64,000 nucleotides of DNA, taken from assembly GCF_010367455.1 (NCBI RefSeq), contig NZ_WRPR01000013.1:1-64000 (forward strand), read 5' to 3'. Each line of letters begins with the position of its first letter. Position 1 is the stretch's first letter. The translations under genes and the position numbers were made by a program. Positions 19,465 through 28,382 of the stretch are shown one piece after another. This stretch comes from Candidatus Laterigemmans baculatus. GTDB lineage: Bacteria; Planctomycetota; Planctomycetia; Pirellulales; Pirellulaceae. Under the pieces are notes generated by a model that saw nothing but the letters and a program-made list of their open reading frames with translations, did not search any database and was not told the DNA's origin.

Positions 19465-22053
19465 CGGATCGACGAGCTCGCCGCGGAGGAAGTCGTCGGC
19501 GGGCTCCACGCGAAGGCGGACCGGCGGGCCGAGCGGTTGGCCGCCGGACGTGAACTGCCCGTGGACTTCGCGCGGTTCACCGAGGGTGCGGAGGATGCCC
19601 GCCGAGTCCTCGTCGACTTCGAATCGGCAATCGCCCCCGTTGCACAGATGATCGCGTCCGAGCCGAGTGCGAACGCACCCGGCGGCGGCGAGCAGGGTTC
19701 CGTCCCGGTCGAGGGCCACCAGCGGTCGATCGACCCAGTCGAGCATCGCTTGCAGCCGTCGACCGTGCTGGCGGAGCCGCTCTTCCTTCGACTTGCGGTC
19801 GCTGATGTCGAGCACCGTTCCGTAGAGCTCGACGACGCGTCCGCTGGCGTCGCTGAGCGGCTGACCGCGGGTGATCGTCGTCGCGTAGCTGCCGTCGGGG
19901 CGCCGCTGGCGGATCTGCAACTGGAACGCCGCGGCGCTGCCGAGGGCTTCGCGAATCGCGCCGGCCGTCCGCTCGCGGTCGTCCGGGTGAATCTGGTCGA
20001 GGTACTGCTCGAGCGTCCGCGGCGCTCCGTCGGGTTTCATCCCGGCGATGCGGTACGTCTCTTCGCTCCAGCGGATCGTGCGGGCGGCGATGTCGAACTC
20101 CCACGTTCCCAGGTTCGCGAGCTTTTGGATTTCGCGAAGCCGCTGGCGGCTGCGGCGAAGCGCGTCTTCGGCCTGTTTGCGAGCGGTGATGTCGCGGGTG
20201 TGGGCGACGAGCAGGGCTTCACCATCGAGCTCGGTGCGGCGAGCCGAGATCAGCACCGGGATCGGGCGTTCTTGGCTGTCGCGGAGCACGGTTTCGAAGT
20301 TGTCGACGCGGCCGGTCTCGCGTACTTGGCGGACGAAATCCTCCCGCCGCTCCGGGGAAACCCAGAGGTGGTAGTCGGCCACCCGGGAGCCGACGATCGC
20401 CGACCGCTCGTGGCCGAACATCCGCAGAAACGCGTCGTTCGCCTCGAGCGTCGTTCCGTCGCTCATCCGCGTGACCAGCACGCCATCGGGACTCTGGGTG
20501 AACAGGGTGCTGTAGCGCGCTTCGCGGCGGAGATGGTCGGAGCGCTGCTCGCGTCGGCAGCGGACTGCAGCGGCCATCTCCGATTCCTCCTCGCCCGCCG
20601 CTTCGAGCAAACTCAGGGCGAGATCGAGGTCGTCTTGCTCGGCAGCCAACGCCGCGTAGTCGATCCGGAGCTGGCGGAGAGTCGACTTGGCGCGGCGGTT
20701 CTCGGGCCAAAGTTCGAGCGACTCGCGAAGCAGGGACATCGCCAGGTTGAACCGCTCGTAGTTCTGCGACTTGAGCGCTTCGGCGGCGTGACCCGCAGCG
20801 CGGCGGACGAGCCCGATGCTTTCTTGATGCTGCTGGTAATCGCGGATCGCCGCCTGGAACGACTCCACGTCGCGGTAGCGGTCCTCGGGATTGGCCGCCA
20901 TCGCCGTCATCGCGATGTCCATCAGCTCGCTTTGGACCGTGGTGACGCGAAAGCGGTTGTCGGCCGCATTGCGAATGCACTCGACCAGCGTCGCCCCTTC
21001 GTGCGGCGGAAAGCCGGCGAGCAGCTGAAACAGCGTCGCACCGAGCAGGTAGACGTCGGTTCTCGGGCCGACGTCGCCGAGGCTGCCGATCGCCTGCTCC
21101 GGAGCCATGTAGGCCGGAGTCCCCCCGATGCTGTTGCTCGAGTTCGGATCGTCGCTCTCGGCGACCGGGTGCGGCAGTGCCAAACCCCAGTCGGCGACGA
21201 GGACTTCGCCGTAGCGACCGAGCATCACGTTGGCCGGTTTGATGTCGCGGTGGATGATGCCCCGGGAGTGGGCATAGCGAATGGCGTCGGCGACTCGCAG
21301 CAGGACCGTCAGGTTGTCGACCAGCGAGCGGTCCTCGAGCACTTCGCTCCAGGCGGTCCCGTCGATCCGCTTCATCGAATAGAAGAGTCGGCCGTCGGGA
21401 TCCGAGGCGAGTTCGTGCAGCGCGATCACGTTGGGGTGGTCCAAGCCACCGATCGTTCGCGCTTCGGCCAGGAAACGTTGCCGCGACTGCAAGTCACCGC
21501 GGAGGTGATCCCGCAGCACCTTGATCGCCACTTCGCGGTGGATCGCCCGCTGATGGGCCTGGTAGACGATCCCCGTCCCGCCGCTTCCAAGCGGGCCGAT
21601 CAGCCGATAATCGGCACGGCCGTGAAACGAACCTCCCGGGCTAATCAAATGCCGCTCGGGAAGCTCCTCCAGATCCGCCTGGGCTCGCGATTCCACCTGC
21701 GGAAGCGTGCCGGTCGGCCGCTGCCCATCGACCGGTACCCCCGAATCCGCCTGCGCCCCCGAACCGGTGAACGCCCGAAGATTTGTCAGCGCCCGCGAAC
21801 CTGCCAGAGAACTCGAATCTGCCAGAGAACTCGAATCTGCCAGAGAACTCGAATCGGTCAGGGCCCGTGAATCGGTCAGGGCCCGCGGCTCCACCAGCGC
21901 CGGCGCCACGTCGACCGTCTGGTCCAGGACGAGCGATTCGTGGGTCCCTCCCGTAAAAACACCCTGCGGCGCGGCCAGTACGGTCTCGAGCAAATTCGGG
22001 GGTTGCGAGGGGGGGGCCGAGTTCGGAAGGATCGTAGCGCGGCGGGGGGGCAT
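19462..22053 (-). CDS. Ser/Thr protein kinase fused to two PAS domains
   Basis: About 863 residues. A low-complexity Ser/Ala region with tandem DSSSLA units is followed by a Hanks-type kinase (about residues 149-405): GSGGTGIVYQ loop, EVAIKVL lysine, HRDIKPANVM catalytic loop, VADWGLA in place of DFG, and GGTPAYMAPE. Then come a helical stretch and two PAS domains ending in TRDITARKQAEDAL and VLDISDRKSKEERL. No histidine kinase or cyclase output follows. The kinase with trailing PAS sensors suggests signal-controlled phosphorylation. The DWG variant is common in planctomycete kinases. ATG 22053 was preferred; an upstream ATG (22266) adds 71 residues of poor composition. No RBS is clear. Confidence 0.85.
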   Translation of the reverse strand: MPPRRATILPNSAPPSQPPNLLETVLAAPQGVFTGGTHESLVLDQTVDVAPALVEPRALTDSRALTDSSSLADSSSLADSSSLAGSRALTNLRAFTGSGAQADSGVPVDGQRPTGTLPQVESRAQADLEELPERHLISPGGSFHGRADYRLIGPLGSGGTGIVYQAHQRAIHREVAIKVLRDHLRGDLQSRQRFLAEARTIGGLDHPNVIALHELASDPDGRLFYSMKRIDGTAWSEVLEDRSLVDNLTVLLRVADAIRYAHSRGIIHRDIKPANVMLGRYGEVLVADWGLALPHPVAESDDPNSSNSIGGTPAYMAPEQAIGSLGDVGPRTDVYLLGATLFQLLAGFPPHEGATLVECIRNAADNRFRVTTVQSELMDIAMTAMAANPEDRYRDVESFQAAIRDYQQHQESIGLVRRAAGHAAEALKSQNYERFNLAMSLLRESLELWPENRRAKSTLRQLRIDYAALAAEQDDLDLALSLLEAAGEEESEMAAAVRCRREQRSDHLRREARYSTLFTQSPDGVLVTRMSDGTTLEANDAFLRMFGHERSAIVGSRVADYHLWVSPERREDFVRQVRETGRVDNFETVLRDSQERPIPVLISARRTELDGEALLVAHTRDITARKQAEDALRRSRQRLREIQKLANLGTWEFDIAARTIRWSEETYRIAGMKPDGAPRTLEQYLDQIHPDDRERTAGAIREALGSAAAFQLQIRQRRPDGSYATTITRGQPLSDASGRVVELYGTVLDISDRKSKEERLRQHGRRLQAMLDWVDRPLVALDRDGTLLAAAGCVRTRLGRDHLCNGGDCRFEVDEDSAGILRTLGEPREVHGQFTSGGQPLGPPVRLRVEPADDFLRGELVDP

Positions 22054-22298
22054 GGAGCGGGAAGGTGCAATGGGTGAGCGAAAGTCGACTGACCCAGTGT
22101 TTGCCCAAGCTCGCGGGCGGTCAATCCGCTCGGCCGCCGGGGCCACGGCAAGGCGGAGCAGCGGGGTCGCTAGAAGGGCCCGGAGAACCGCCTCCGCGGC
22201 TTCCGAACGGCAGTTTCGGGCCCCTCGCCGACCACGGTCGAGGTCCCAGAAATACCGCCGCGGCACTTCGACACATCCTGGCCGAAAGAGGGGGAGAG

Positions 22299-23882
22299 TC
22301 AGCGGGTGCGGAGGCGAACCGCCTGCTCGGCGATCAGATGGGGCGTCTCGAGGCTCGTGTCGTAGGCGACGCGGCCGTAGAGCCCGACTTCCTGGTTCAA
22401 GTAGCGGCGGAGATTGATCCCTGCCGAGGGTGTGATGTAGGAGAGGGTTCGCCCGGCCGAATCGGTGATCGCATACGGTGGTGCGTCGGGCCGGGCCGAG
22501 TAGACGCGGACCAACCAGCCCTGGCCGTCAAACGGTGTCCCCTGCTGCGGCAGCGCCGCGGCTCCCCCGCTGGCAATCGCTTCGCTGCTGGGAGAAGTCC
22601 CGAGAGACGATGGAGCGGCGCCCCTTTGCGAAAGAGTGGTTTGCGAAGGAATCGACGGGGCTGCGGTTCCAAGGCTCGACGTCGTGCCCGGCCCGCGTCC
22701 ATCCCGCTGCTGGGCGACTCGCTGGTATTCCTCGACGCGTCGCAGCAAAAGGCTCGCTCGGCCGCGGAGGACGGCGTCGCTCGAGTCGGTCGAGAGACGC
22801 TCGACGTGCGCTCGCAGCGGCTCGACTTCCGCCGCCAGCGCTCCGGCGGCCATCGCGTGCGAGAGCTCGAGCCGCAAGCTGTCGAGGTCCGCCGCATCAA
22901 GCCCGGCCGAAAGCCGATAACCCGAAGGGGCCACGACGGGCGAATTCGCTTGCACGGGCGAAGCGGGCAAAGGCTGGAGCCGCGGCGGGGCGGTCGGTTG
23001 CAGCGGCGAGCCGCTCGACTCGACTGCTGCGGCGGGGACGACTCGTGAGCCGGCGACCCACTCGGCAGGCTGAACGGCTGAGGATGGGCCGGGACTTTGC
23101 GGCTGCTCGGCTGAAGCGATGCTGCGGATCTGGACATCGTCGTCCATCCGTGCGAGCCCCGAGCCGACCGGCGCGTCAGCGAGCAGCGAAGCGAGCCCTT
23201 CGGCGAGCTCGGCCAGCGGCGTCGCAGCAGGCGTGCGGGGCGGTGCCTCGGCGGATTGGGCCGTCGCTTCCGAGGGGCGGGCCTTTGCGTCGGAGCTTCG
23301 CGGGGTCGGGCGAGAGGGCTTCGTGGCAACTTCGCTTGCCGGGTCGTTCGGCGGCGCGTAGACGACTTGGTCGAGTGTGTCGCAGACCTGGGACCGCTGC
23401 ACCCAACGGAACTCGCCGGGGGGCGGTACGATCCGATACCAGACCTCGTCGCCATCGGGACCTTCGCGGCGGGCGGTGCCGATGATCGTCACCTGCTCTC
23501 CCTCGTCGAGCCGAACCTGCCAGCGATACTGGCGAGCCTTGCCCAGGTGTGTGCCGATCCAGGCCACCGTCGCTGGCTCGATGACTGTTCCGAGCGTCTC
23601 GTCCTCGGCCACTTCGACCTGATCCGACTGCAGCCAGCAGAAGCTGTCGGCCGGCGGGCGGATACCGAGCCAGCCATCCTCGGTCTCGAGATAGACCTCG
23701 ACCTCAGCTCCGACGCGGAGCGGATCGGTCTTGTAATATTCCTCGGACGGGCCGCAGCGGGCGTATTCGCCTTCGCGGGCAACGTAAGCCACGTAGGGCT
23801 CGACCGGGCCGTCTTCGGCGGCCAACCTGCCGGCTAGAGCGAGCACGAACAGCAGGCAAGTGAATGTTTTGAGTGGGGACAT
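22299..23882 (-). CDS. Secreted SH3-like domain protein
   Basis: 527 residues with signal peptide MSPLKTFTCLLFVLALAGRLAA. The N-terminal half holds two bacterial SH3-like units (YVAREGEYARCGPSEEYYKTDPL, LDEGEQVTIIGTARREGPDG with WYRIVPPPGEFRWV). A long Pro/Ala/Ser-rich linker follows, and a C-terminal SH3-like/OB-type segment (GWLVRVYSARPDAPPYAITD, LNQEVGLYGRVAYD). SH3-like domains of exported proteins often bind peptidoglycan or other polymers, but the ligand here is unknown. The gene is on the same strand as the BBP7 gene upstream and the kinase downstream. Confidence 0.8.
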   Translation of the reverse strand: MSPLKTFTCLLFVLALAGRLAAEDGPVEPYVAYVAREGEYARCGPSEEYYKTDPLRVGAEVEVYLETEDGWLGIRPPADSFCWLQSDQVEVAEDETLGTVIEPATVAWIGTHLGKARQYRWQVRLDEGEQVTIIGTARREGPDGDEVWYRIVPPPGEFRWVQRSQVCDTLDQVVYAPPNDPASEVATKPSRPTPRSSDAKARPSEATAQSAEAPPRTPAATPLAELAEGLASLLADAPVGSGLARMDDDVQIRSIASAEQPQSPGPSSAVQPAEWVAGSRVVPAAAVESSGSPLQPTAPPRLQPLPASPVQANSPVVAPSGYRLSAGLDAADLDSLRLELSHAMAAGALAAEVEPLRAHVERLSTDSSDAVLRGRASLLLRRVEEYQRVAQQRDGRGPGTTSSLGTAAPSIPSQTTLSQRGAAPSSLGTSPSSEAIASGGAAALPQQGTPFDGQGWLVRVYSARPDAPPYAITDSAGRTLSYITPSAGINLRRYLNQEVGLYGRVAYDTSLETPHLIAEQAVRLRTR

Positions 23883-23981
23883 GGCGCACCTCCCAGAGTT
23901 CCAGCCGAGGCCAGGGTTCCAGTGGGCGGTGGTAGTCGACCGCCGCGGTCGGCGCCAATGCCGGTTTTGAAGAGCGTCTAA

Positions 23982-24008
23982 AGACTAGAGACTAGAGACT
24001 AGAGACTA
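23982..24008 (+). repeat. Four tandem AGACTAG units
   Basis: A 7 bp tandem repeat (AGACTAG three times plus AGACTA) in the 232 bp spacer between the SH3-like and BBP7 genes. A likely slippage-prone site; no function visible. Confidence 0.85.
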
Positions 24009-24114
24009 ACTTGCGGACGACGGGGTGGAGCCGCAGGCTTTTCCACCGGCTCCCGTTTGCGATCCTCCACCCGGTCGTCCGCGTCGTGATGCGACTGCGC
24101 GAGTCGCTCGTGGC

Positions 24115-25734
24115 CTACCAGCAGAAGCTGCCGCCGAAGCTGATGCCCTGGATCCAGTAGTCGGTCTCGTTGAACTGGAACGCCGGGCGGAGCGAGTCGA
24201 CGTTCTGCCGCGTGTCCTCCGCCAACAGCGTGCCGTTGATCGCGGTATCGATCTGGTCGCCCGGGCGGACCACGTTCGACCAGTAGATGAAGGTGTAACC
24301 GACGGTCGCTCGCAGTCGCGGAGTGACTTGGTAGCCGAGGGTCGCACCGAGTTCCGGAAGGACCGAGATCCGGTCGCGTTCGTAGCTGCCAATGTTGCTC
24401 GGCTGGGCCAGCAGACCGCCGACGCCCAGGGTGGGATCGGTCGTCGAACCGTCGATCAGGACCGATTGCTGGTTGGTGCCGAGCCCAAACCGGCCTCGCA
24501 GGTTCAACGTCCAGCAGCCCCGCTGCCGTTCGTAGTAGACGCCCATGTCGATCCCGTTGAACTGGCTCCGCGTTCCGAACAGGTCTTGCGAAGCAAAATC
24601 GCCCGTGCCGGCTCCGGTCCCCGAGCGGGTGAAACTATCGCTGATCATCAGGCCCTCTTCGAGCTCCATGTAGCGGTAGCCGATGCCCGCATCGAGGCGG
24701 CTGCGGTAGTTGGTCGGGACGTTGCAGAGGAGCGTGTCGCCGCAGCCTTCCTTGCTGTACAGCAGGCGGCGGAACTGGAAGCCGGCCGAGTGCAGTTCGC
24801 TCTCCATCGCCGCTTCGACCGTGCCGTTGGCCACTCCGTTGCGAGCGATCACGCGGACCGCGTTCGGAGCTCCTTCGAGCGACACGTCGCTGTAGGGGCG
24901 GCCGATGCTCGGGCTGCCGGTGACGCCGTCGGCCGAGAAGAATTCGCGGTTGTCGTTGAAGAAGAAGTAATCGCCCTGCAGCGCCCAGCGGTGCTGGCGA
25001 TCGAGCCAGATGCCCATGTTCAGCCGCAGGCCGTCGAGCGAGTCGTCGAGGTAATCCGAGTTGCCGCCGAAGAGCGTCTCGGCTCCCGGCAGCACCGGGT
25101 TGGTGCCGACCGGGCTGCGGGTGACCAGCGGAGGCAGACTCATCCCCTTCTGGTACCAGAGCAGATACTCGGCCGAGAACCAGCCATCCTGCGGAAAGCA
25201 GATGGTGAAGCAGCCATCGTTGAGTCCGCAGCGACCGCCGCAGTTCCCCCCGCATCCGGCCGAATCGCAGAACAGGGCCGCGTCGCAGCCGACTCCGCCA
25301 CAACCGTCGCAGCCGCCACCGCTGCAGGCCATCGCGTCACAGCCCGGAGCGTCGAGGATCACCTCGCCGTAGCCCCCCGGACCGTAACTTGGCGAACCGT
25401 AACTTGGCGAACCGTAACCGTGGGGACCCGGCATCGGGGCCGACTCGAGGATCACTTCCCCTTCCATCGGCAGCGGCTCGCCCCGATAGATTTCGGTGGC
25501 TTGGGTGCGACGGATGCCGCTGGTTTGGCGAACGCCGCTGGTCGGCTGGGCCGTCGACCGCTTGTTCGTGGCCGCCGTCGAGCGTCCATCGGCTTGGCGA
25601 ACCGGTTGCCAGCGGGCTCGGGCCATCCGCTCCGACTGGGGCGTGGCCCCGCGACGAGCTTCGGCGGCCTGACCGGTTGCCGTCATGGTGACGAGAAGGG
25701 TGGTTAGTAACGTCAAGCAACGGGGTGTCGGCAC
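24115..25734 (-). CDS. BBP7-type outer membrane beta-barrel protein
   Basis: About 539 residues. A signal peptide (PRCLTLLTTLLVTMTATGQAAEA) is followed by a basic low-complexity stretch, YGSPSYGSPSYGPGGYG repeats and a Cys/Gly-rich block, then a barrel region starting GWFSAEYLLWYQKGMSLPPL, typical of the planctomycete BBP7 family, with alternating aromatic strands up to the last residues ISFGGSFCW. The terminal Trp and strand pattern suit outer membrane insertion by the Bam machinery. GTG 25734 was chosen because it puts the signal peptide at the N-terminus; no good ribosome-binding site was found, so the start is tentative. Confidence 0.83.
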   Translation of the reverse strand: MPTPRCLTLLTTLLVTMTATGQAAEARRGATPQSERMARARWQPVRQADGRSTAATNKRSTAQPTSGVRQTSGIRRTQATEIYRGEPLPMEGEVILESAPMPGPHGYGSPSYGSPSYGPGGYGEVILDAPGCDAMACSGGGCDGCGGVGCDAALFCDSAGCGGNCGGRCGLNDGCFTICFPQDGWFSAEYLLWYQKGMSLPPLVTRSPVGTNPVLPGAETLFGGNSDYLDDSLDGLRLNMGIWLDRQHRWALQGDYFFFNDNREFFSADGVTGSPSIGRPYSDVSLEGAPNAVRVIARNGVANGTVEAAMESELHSAGFQFRRLLYSKEGCGDTLLCNVPTNYRSRLDAGIGYRYMELEEGLMISDSFTRSGTGAGTGDFASQDLFGTRSQFNGIDMGVYYERQRGCWTLNLRGRFGLGTNQQSVLIDGSTTDPTLGVGGLLAQPSNIGSYERDRISVLPELGATLGYQVTPRLRATVGYTFIYWSNVVRPGDQIDTAINGTLLAEDTRQNVDSLRPAFQFNETDYWIQGISFGGSFCW

Positions 25735-25994
25735 TTCAGCACCAATGGTTAGTCGGTTCGATCCGAGTTCAACGCGGTGACGCCCCCCAGCTCCCGCGAT
25801 CACGTCGCGAAGCGGCCAACCTTCGGCCAACCTTCTTCGACTAACCAGGCATATCGACGCCCACTCCTCCAGTCCTTGCTCAAAAGCCGGAAAAATCCGA
25901 AAAATCCTCAAAACCGCTACAACCGGCAAAGTCGGCTGTGGCTTGCCCCCGAGGTTTAGCTGTCTCGGCCACTGAGCCGTAGGCGCTAGCCTCT

Positions 25995-26165
25995 GTCAGA
26001 AAACCGCTCTTCCCCATTACCCTCCCCCCGGGAGGGTCGGGCTCTCAGGCCCGGGGAGGGCCAGCTGAATCCGTTCGCGTTGAGGCCTCTACGTCGCGGA
26101 TCGCCCTCCCCGCTCGTTCCTCGCGACCCTCCCGGGGGGAGGGTGTCGGCTCAGGGTTTTCTGAC
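25995..26165. mobile_element. MITE-like element, copy 1 (171 bp)
   Basis: Bounded by GTCAGAAAACC (25995-26005) and its inverse GGTTTTCTGAC (26155-26165); the inverted ends extend outward with a few mismatches as CTAGCCTC. Inside, each half carries a CCCTCCCCCCGGGAGGG-type palindrome. The whole sequence matches 59908-60076 in reverse orientation at nearly every position. It encodes no protein. Confidence 0.8.
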
Positions 26166-26171
26166 GGAGCC

Positions 26172-26403
26172 TAGCCCCCATTCTCGAAAATGCCGGGAAA
26201 ACCGGACGCTAGCCCGGATTATTCATGCGTCTGGGTAGATGTGTCGCAAGTTCTTGTGGCGTTGGAAGTTGCGACAGACCATGACAGAACAGTGTGTTAA
26301 ATCAGCCGCCACGCGCTAGCGTCCGGTTTTTGCGGAGTTTTCGAGAACCGGGGGCTAGCGCCCGGCGGCTGATGAATAATCCGGGCTAGCGCGTGGCGGC
26401 CGG
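26172..26403. repeat. Composite of inverted 71 bp palindromic elements
   Basis: 26302-26372 is a 71 bp imperfect palindrome (TCAGCCGCC...GGCGGCTGA) also found at 63637-63707. Around it lie a 19 bp perfect inverted repeat (26208-26226 and 26372-26390, core CCGGATTATTCAT) and an inverted partial copy (26181-26213). The right edge runs into the 3' end of nadB and provides its stop codon. Together with the MITE this fills the 651 bp gene-free interval 25735-26385. Confidence 0.8.
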
Positions 26404-28071
26404 GGGGGCGGCCGGTGGGGCGAGCGGTTCGCTCGCTGGCAGCGGTTCGCCCAGCCGGGGGCGGCCGCCGTCCTGATTGATCCGCACGGTGATGTGCCGC
26501 CGCCAGAGCTCGTCGTTGGGAGCTGGAAAGTCGCTCCGGAAGTGGACGCCGCGCGATTCCTCGCGGGCCAGGGCCGAGGTGGCGATCAGCCGCGCGGTGG
26601 TCAGCAGATTCTGCAGCTCCCAGCCCTCGGGCGAGTCGAACCGCCGCCGCAGCGCGTAACCGCTGACCGAATTGATCGAGTCGATCGCCTCCCGCAGCCC
26701 TTCAGCGGTCCGCTCGACGCCGACGAGCCGGACCATCGAGCTTTTCAGCGCGGCCCGGATGTCGGCCACGTCGAGCGATTCGTGCGTCGACTCATCCCCC
26801 TCCGGGCTCTCGATCGGCAGGGCCCGCATCGTGTCGGGCATCTCGGCGGCGGCCCGCGAAGCGCCTTCTCCGGCGTGGGCTCCGTAAACCAACCCTTCGA
26901 GCAGACTGTTGCTCGCCAGCCGGTTCGCCCCGTGCAGTCCGGTGCTGGTCACTTCGCCCGCGGCCCACAGCCCGGGCATGCTCGTGCGGCCTTCGAAATC
27001 GACGCTCAGGCCGCCGATCATGTAGTGCGCTCCGGGCCGCACGGGGATCCGGTCGGTGGTAATGTCCAAGCCGAATTTGCGACAGACTTTGGCGATCCCT
27101 GGAAACCGCTGGAGGACGACTTTCGAGTCGAGGTGGGAGAGGTCCAAGAAGACGTTGGAGCTCTGCGTGGCGGCCATCTGCCGCACGATCGCTTGGCTGA
27201 CGACATCCCGCGGAGCGAGTTCGGCCCGGGGGTCATAGTCGGGCATGAAGCGATGCCCGTTGCTGTCGACCAGATAAGCCCCTTCGCCACGAATCGCTTC
27301 GGTCATTAAGAACCGCGAGCTGCCGGCGATGTACAGCACCGTGGGATGGAACTGGACGAATTCCATGTCCCGCAGCTCGACGCCGGCTCGAAAGGCGGCG
27401 GCGTATCCGTCGGCCGTCGCGACCGGCGGATTGGTCGATTCGCGGAACACCTGCCCCGCCCCTCCGGTGCAGAGGATCGTCTGCTTGGCCCACACCAGCT
27501 GCGGCGGACCCTCGCCGCTGGAGATAACCGCGCCATGGCACTGGCCATCGTGGGTGAGCAGGTCGAGCGTAAAGGTGTGTTCGCGGATCGCGATGTGCGA
27601 GCGACGCCGGGTTTGTTCGATGACCGCCCGCATGATCTCTTTGCCGGTCGCATCGCCGAGGGCGTGGACGATGCGGTGGCGGCTGTGCCCTCCCTCGCGG
27701 CCGAGCGTCAGCGAGCCGGCCAGCTCGTCGAACCGCGTCCCCCAGGCGACCAGTTCCTCGATCCGCCGCGGCCCTTCGCGGACGACCATGTCGACGACCG
27801 AACGATCGCACAGATTCCCCCCCGCCTGCAGAGTGTCGGCGACGTGATCCTCGAAGCGATCTTCTGGATCGATGACGCCGGCGATTCCACCCTGAGCGTA
27901 GTTGCTGTTCGATTCCTGCAGCGCATCTTTGGTGATCACCAGGACCGACTGGTTCGACGTCGCCGCGTTGGCGGCCCGCAGACCCGCCAGCCCCCCTCCG
28001 ATGACCAGCAGGTCCGTAAAGTAATGCGGAACGCTTTTGGGGCGGAACGGGACGAGGTAGCGTGGCGTCAT
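26386..28071 (-). CDS. nadB: L-aspartate oxidase NadB
   Basis: 561 residues from ATG 28071, the normal length. FAD-dependent enzyme that oxidises aspartate to iminoaspartate, the first step of de novo NAD synthesis in the cytoplasm. Visible: dinucleotide-binding TDLLVIGGGLAGLRAANAA, SNYAQGGIAGV, REGGHSRHRIVHALGDATG, FVQFHPT, IRGEGAYLVD, GLWAAGEVTSTGLHGANRLASNSLLEGLVYG and a C-terminal helical domain. The last five residues, AATR preceded by A, and the stop come from a repeat element shared with selA. nadE lies elsewhere in this window. An upstream 107-codon extension is open but non-conserved in character. Confidence 0.95.
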   Translation of the reverse strand: MTPRYLVPFRPKSVPHYFTDLLVIGGGLAGLRAANAATSNQSVLVITKDALQESNSNYAQGGIAGVIDPEDRFEDHVADTLQAGGNLCDRSVVDMVVREGPRRIEELVAWGTRFDELAGSLTLGREGGHSRHRIVHALGDATGKEIMRAVIEQTRRRSHIAIREHTFTLDLLTHDGQCHGAVISSGEGPPQLVWAKQTILCTGGAGQVFRESTNPPVATADGYAAAFRAGVELRDMEFVQFHPTVLYIAGSSRFLMTEAIRGEGAYLVDSNGHRFMPDYDPRAELAPRDVVSQAIVRQMAATQSSNVFLDLSHLDSKVVLQRFPGIAKVCRKFGLDITTDRIPVRPGAHYMIGGLSVDFEGRTSMPGLWAAGEVTSTGLHGANRLASNSLLEGLVYGAHAGEGASRAAAEMPDTMRALPIESPEGDESTHESLDVADIRAALKSSMVRLVGVERTAEGLREAIDSINSVSGYALRRRFDSPEGWELQNLLTTARLIATSALAREESRGVHFRSDFPAPNDELWRRHITVRINQDGGRPRLGEPLPASEPLAPPAAPPAATR

Positions 28072-28382
28072 GACGGCATAATCGAAGACGAGTGGAACGG
28101 CCGGGGGAGGCGCAGGATGTGCGTTTGCGGGTGCGCGGGTCGCGCGGATTGTGAGCGCTCGGTGCGGGCGCTCCCGGGGGACCGGGACGTTTTCCCGGAG
28201 GCAGCACGCAGGGTCGCAGCCGAAACTCCGGAGTATACCTGCCGACCATCCGCCCTGGGCTTGGTAAGATTGCCTCACCGGGAGCCCGTGGCCAGCCGTG
28301 GGACCGCTCCGGCCCTGGGGGAATTTGCAAACCGCCAGAAAACCCCGCCCCTCCGGAAAAATTCTAGGACCGACTCGCCGCG
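28072..28382. other. Divergent spacer between nadB and psd
   Basis: About 311 bp that must hold the promoters of both genes. No clear -35/-10 pair, riboswitch fold or repeat was recognised. Confidence 0.5.

Noticed and set aside
19537-21870. 777-codon plus-strand ORF opposite the kinase
   Set aside because: Antisense shadow; the minus strand has complete kinase and PAS motifs.
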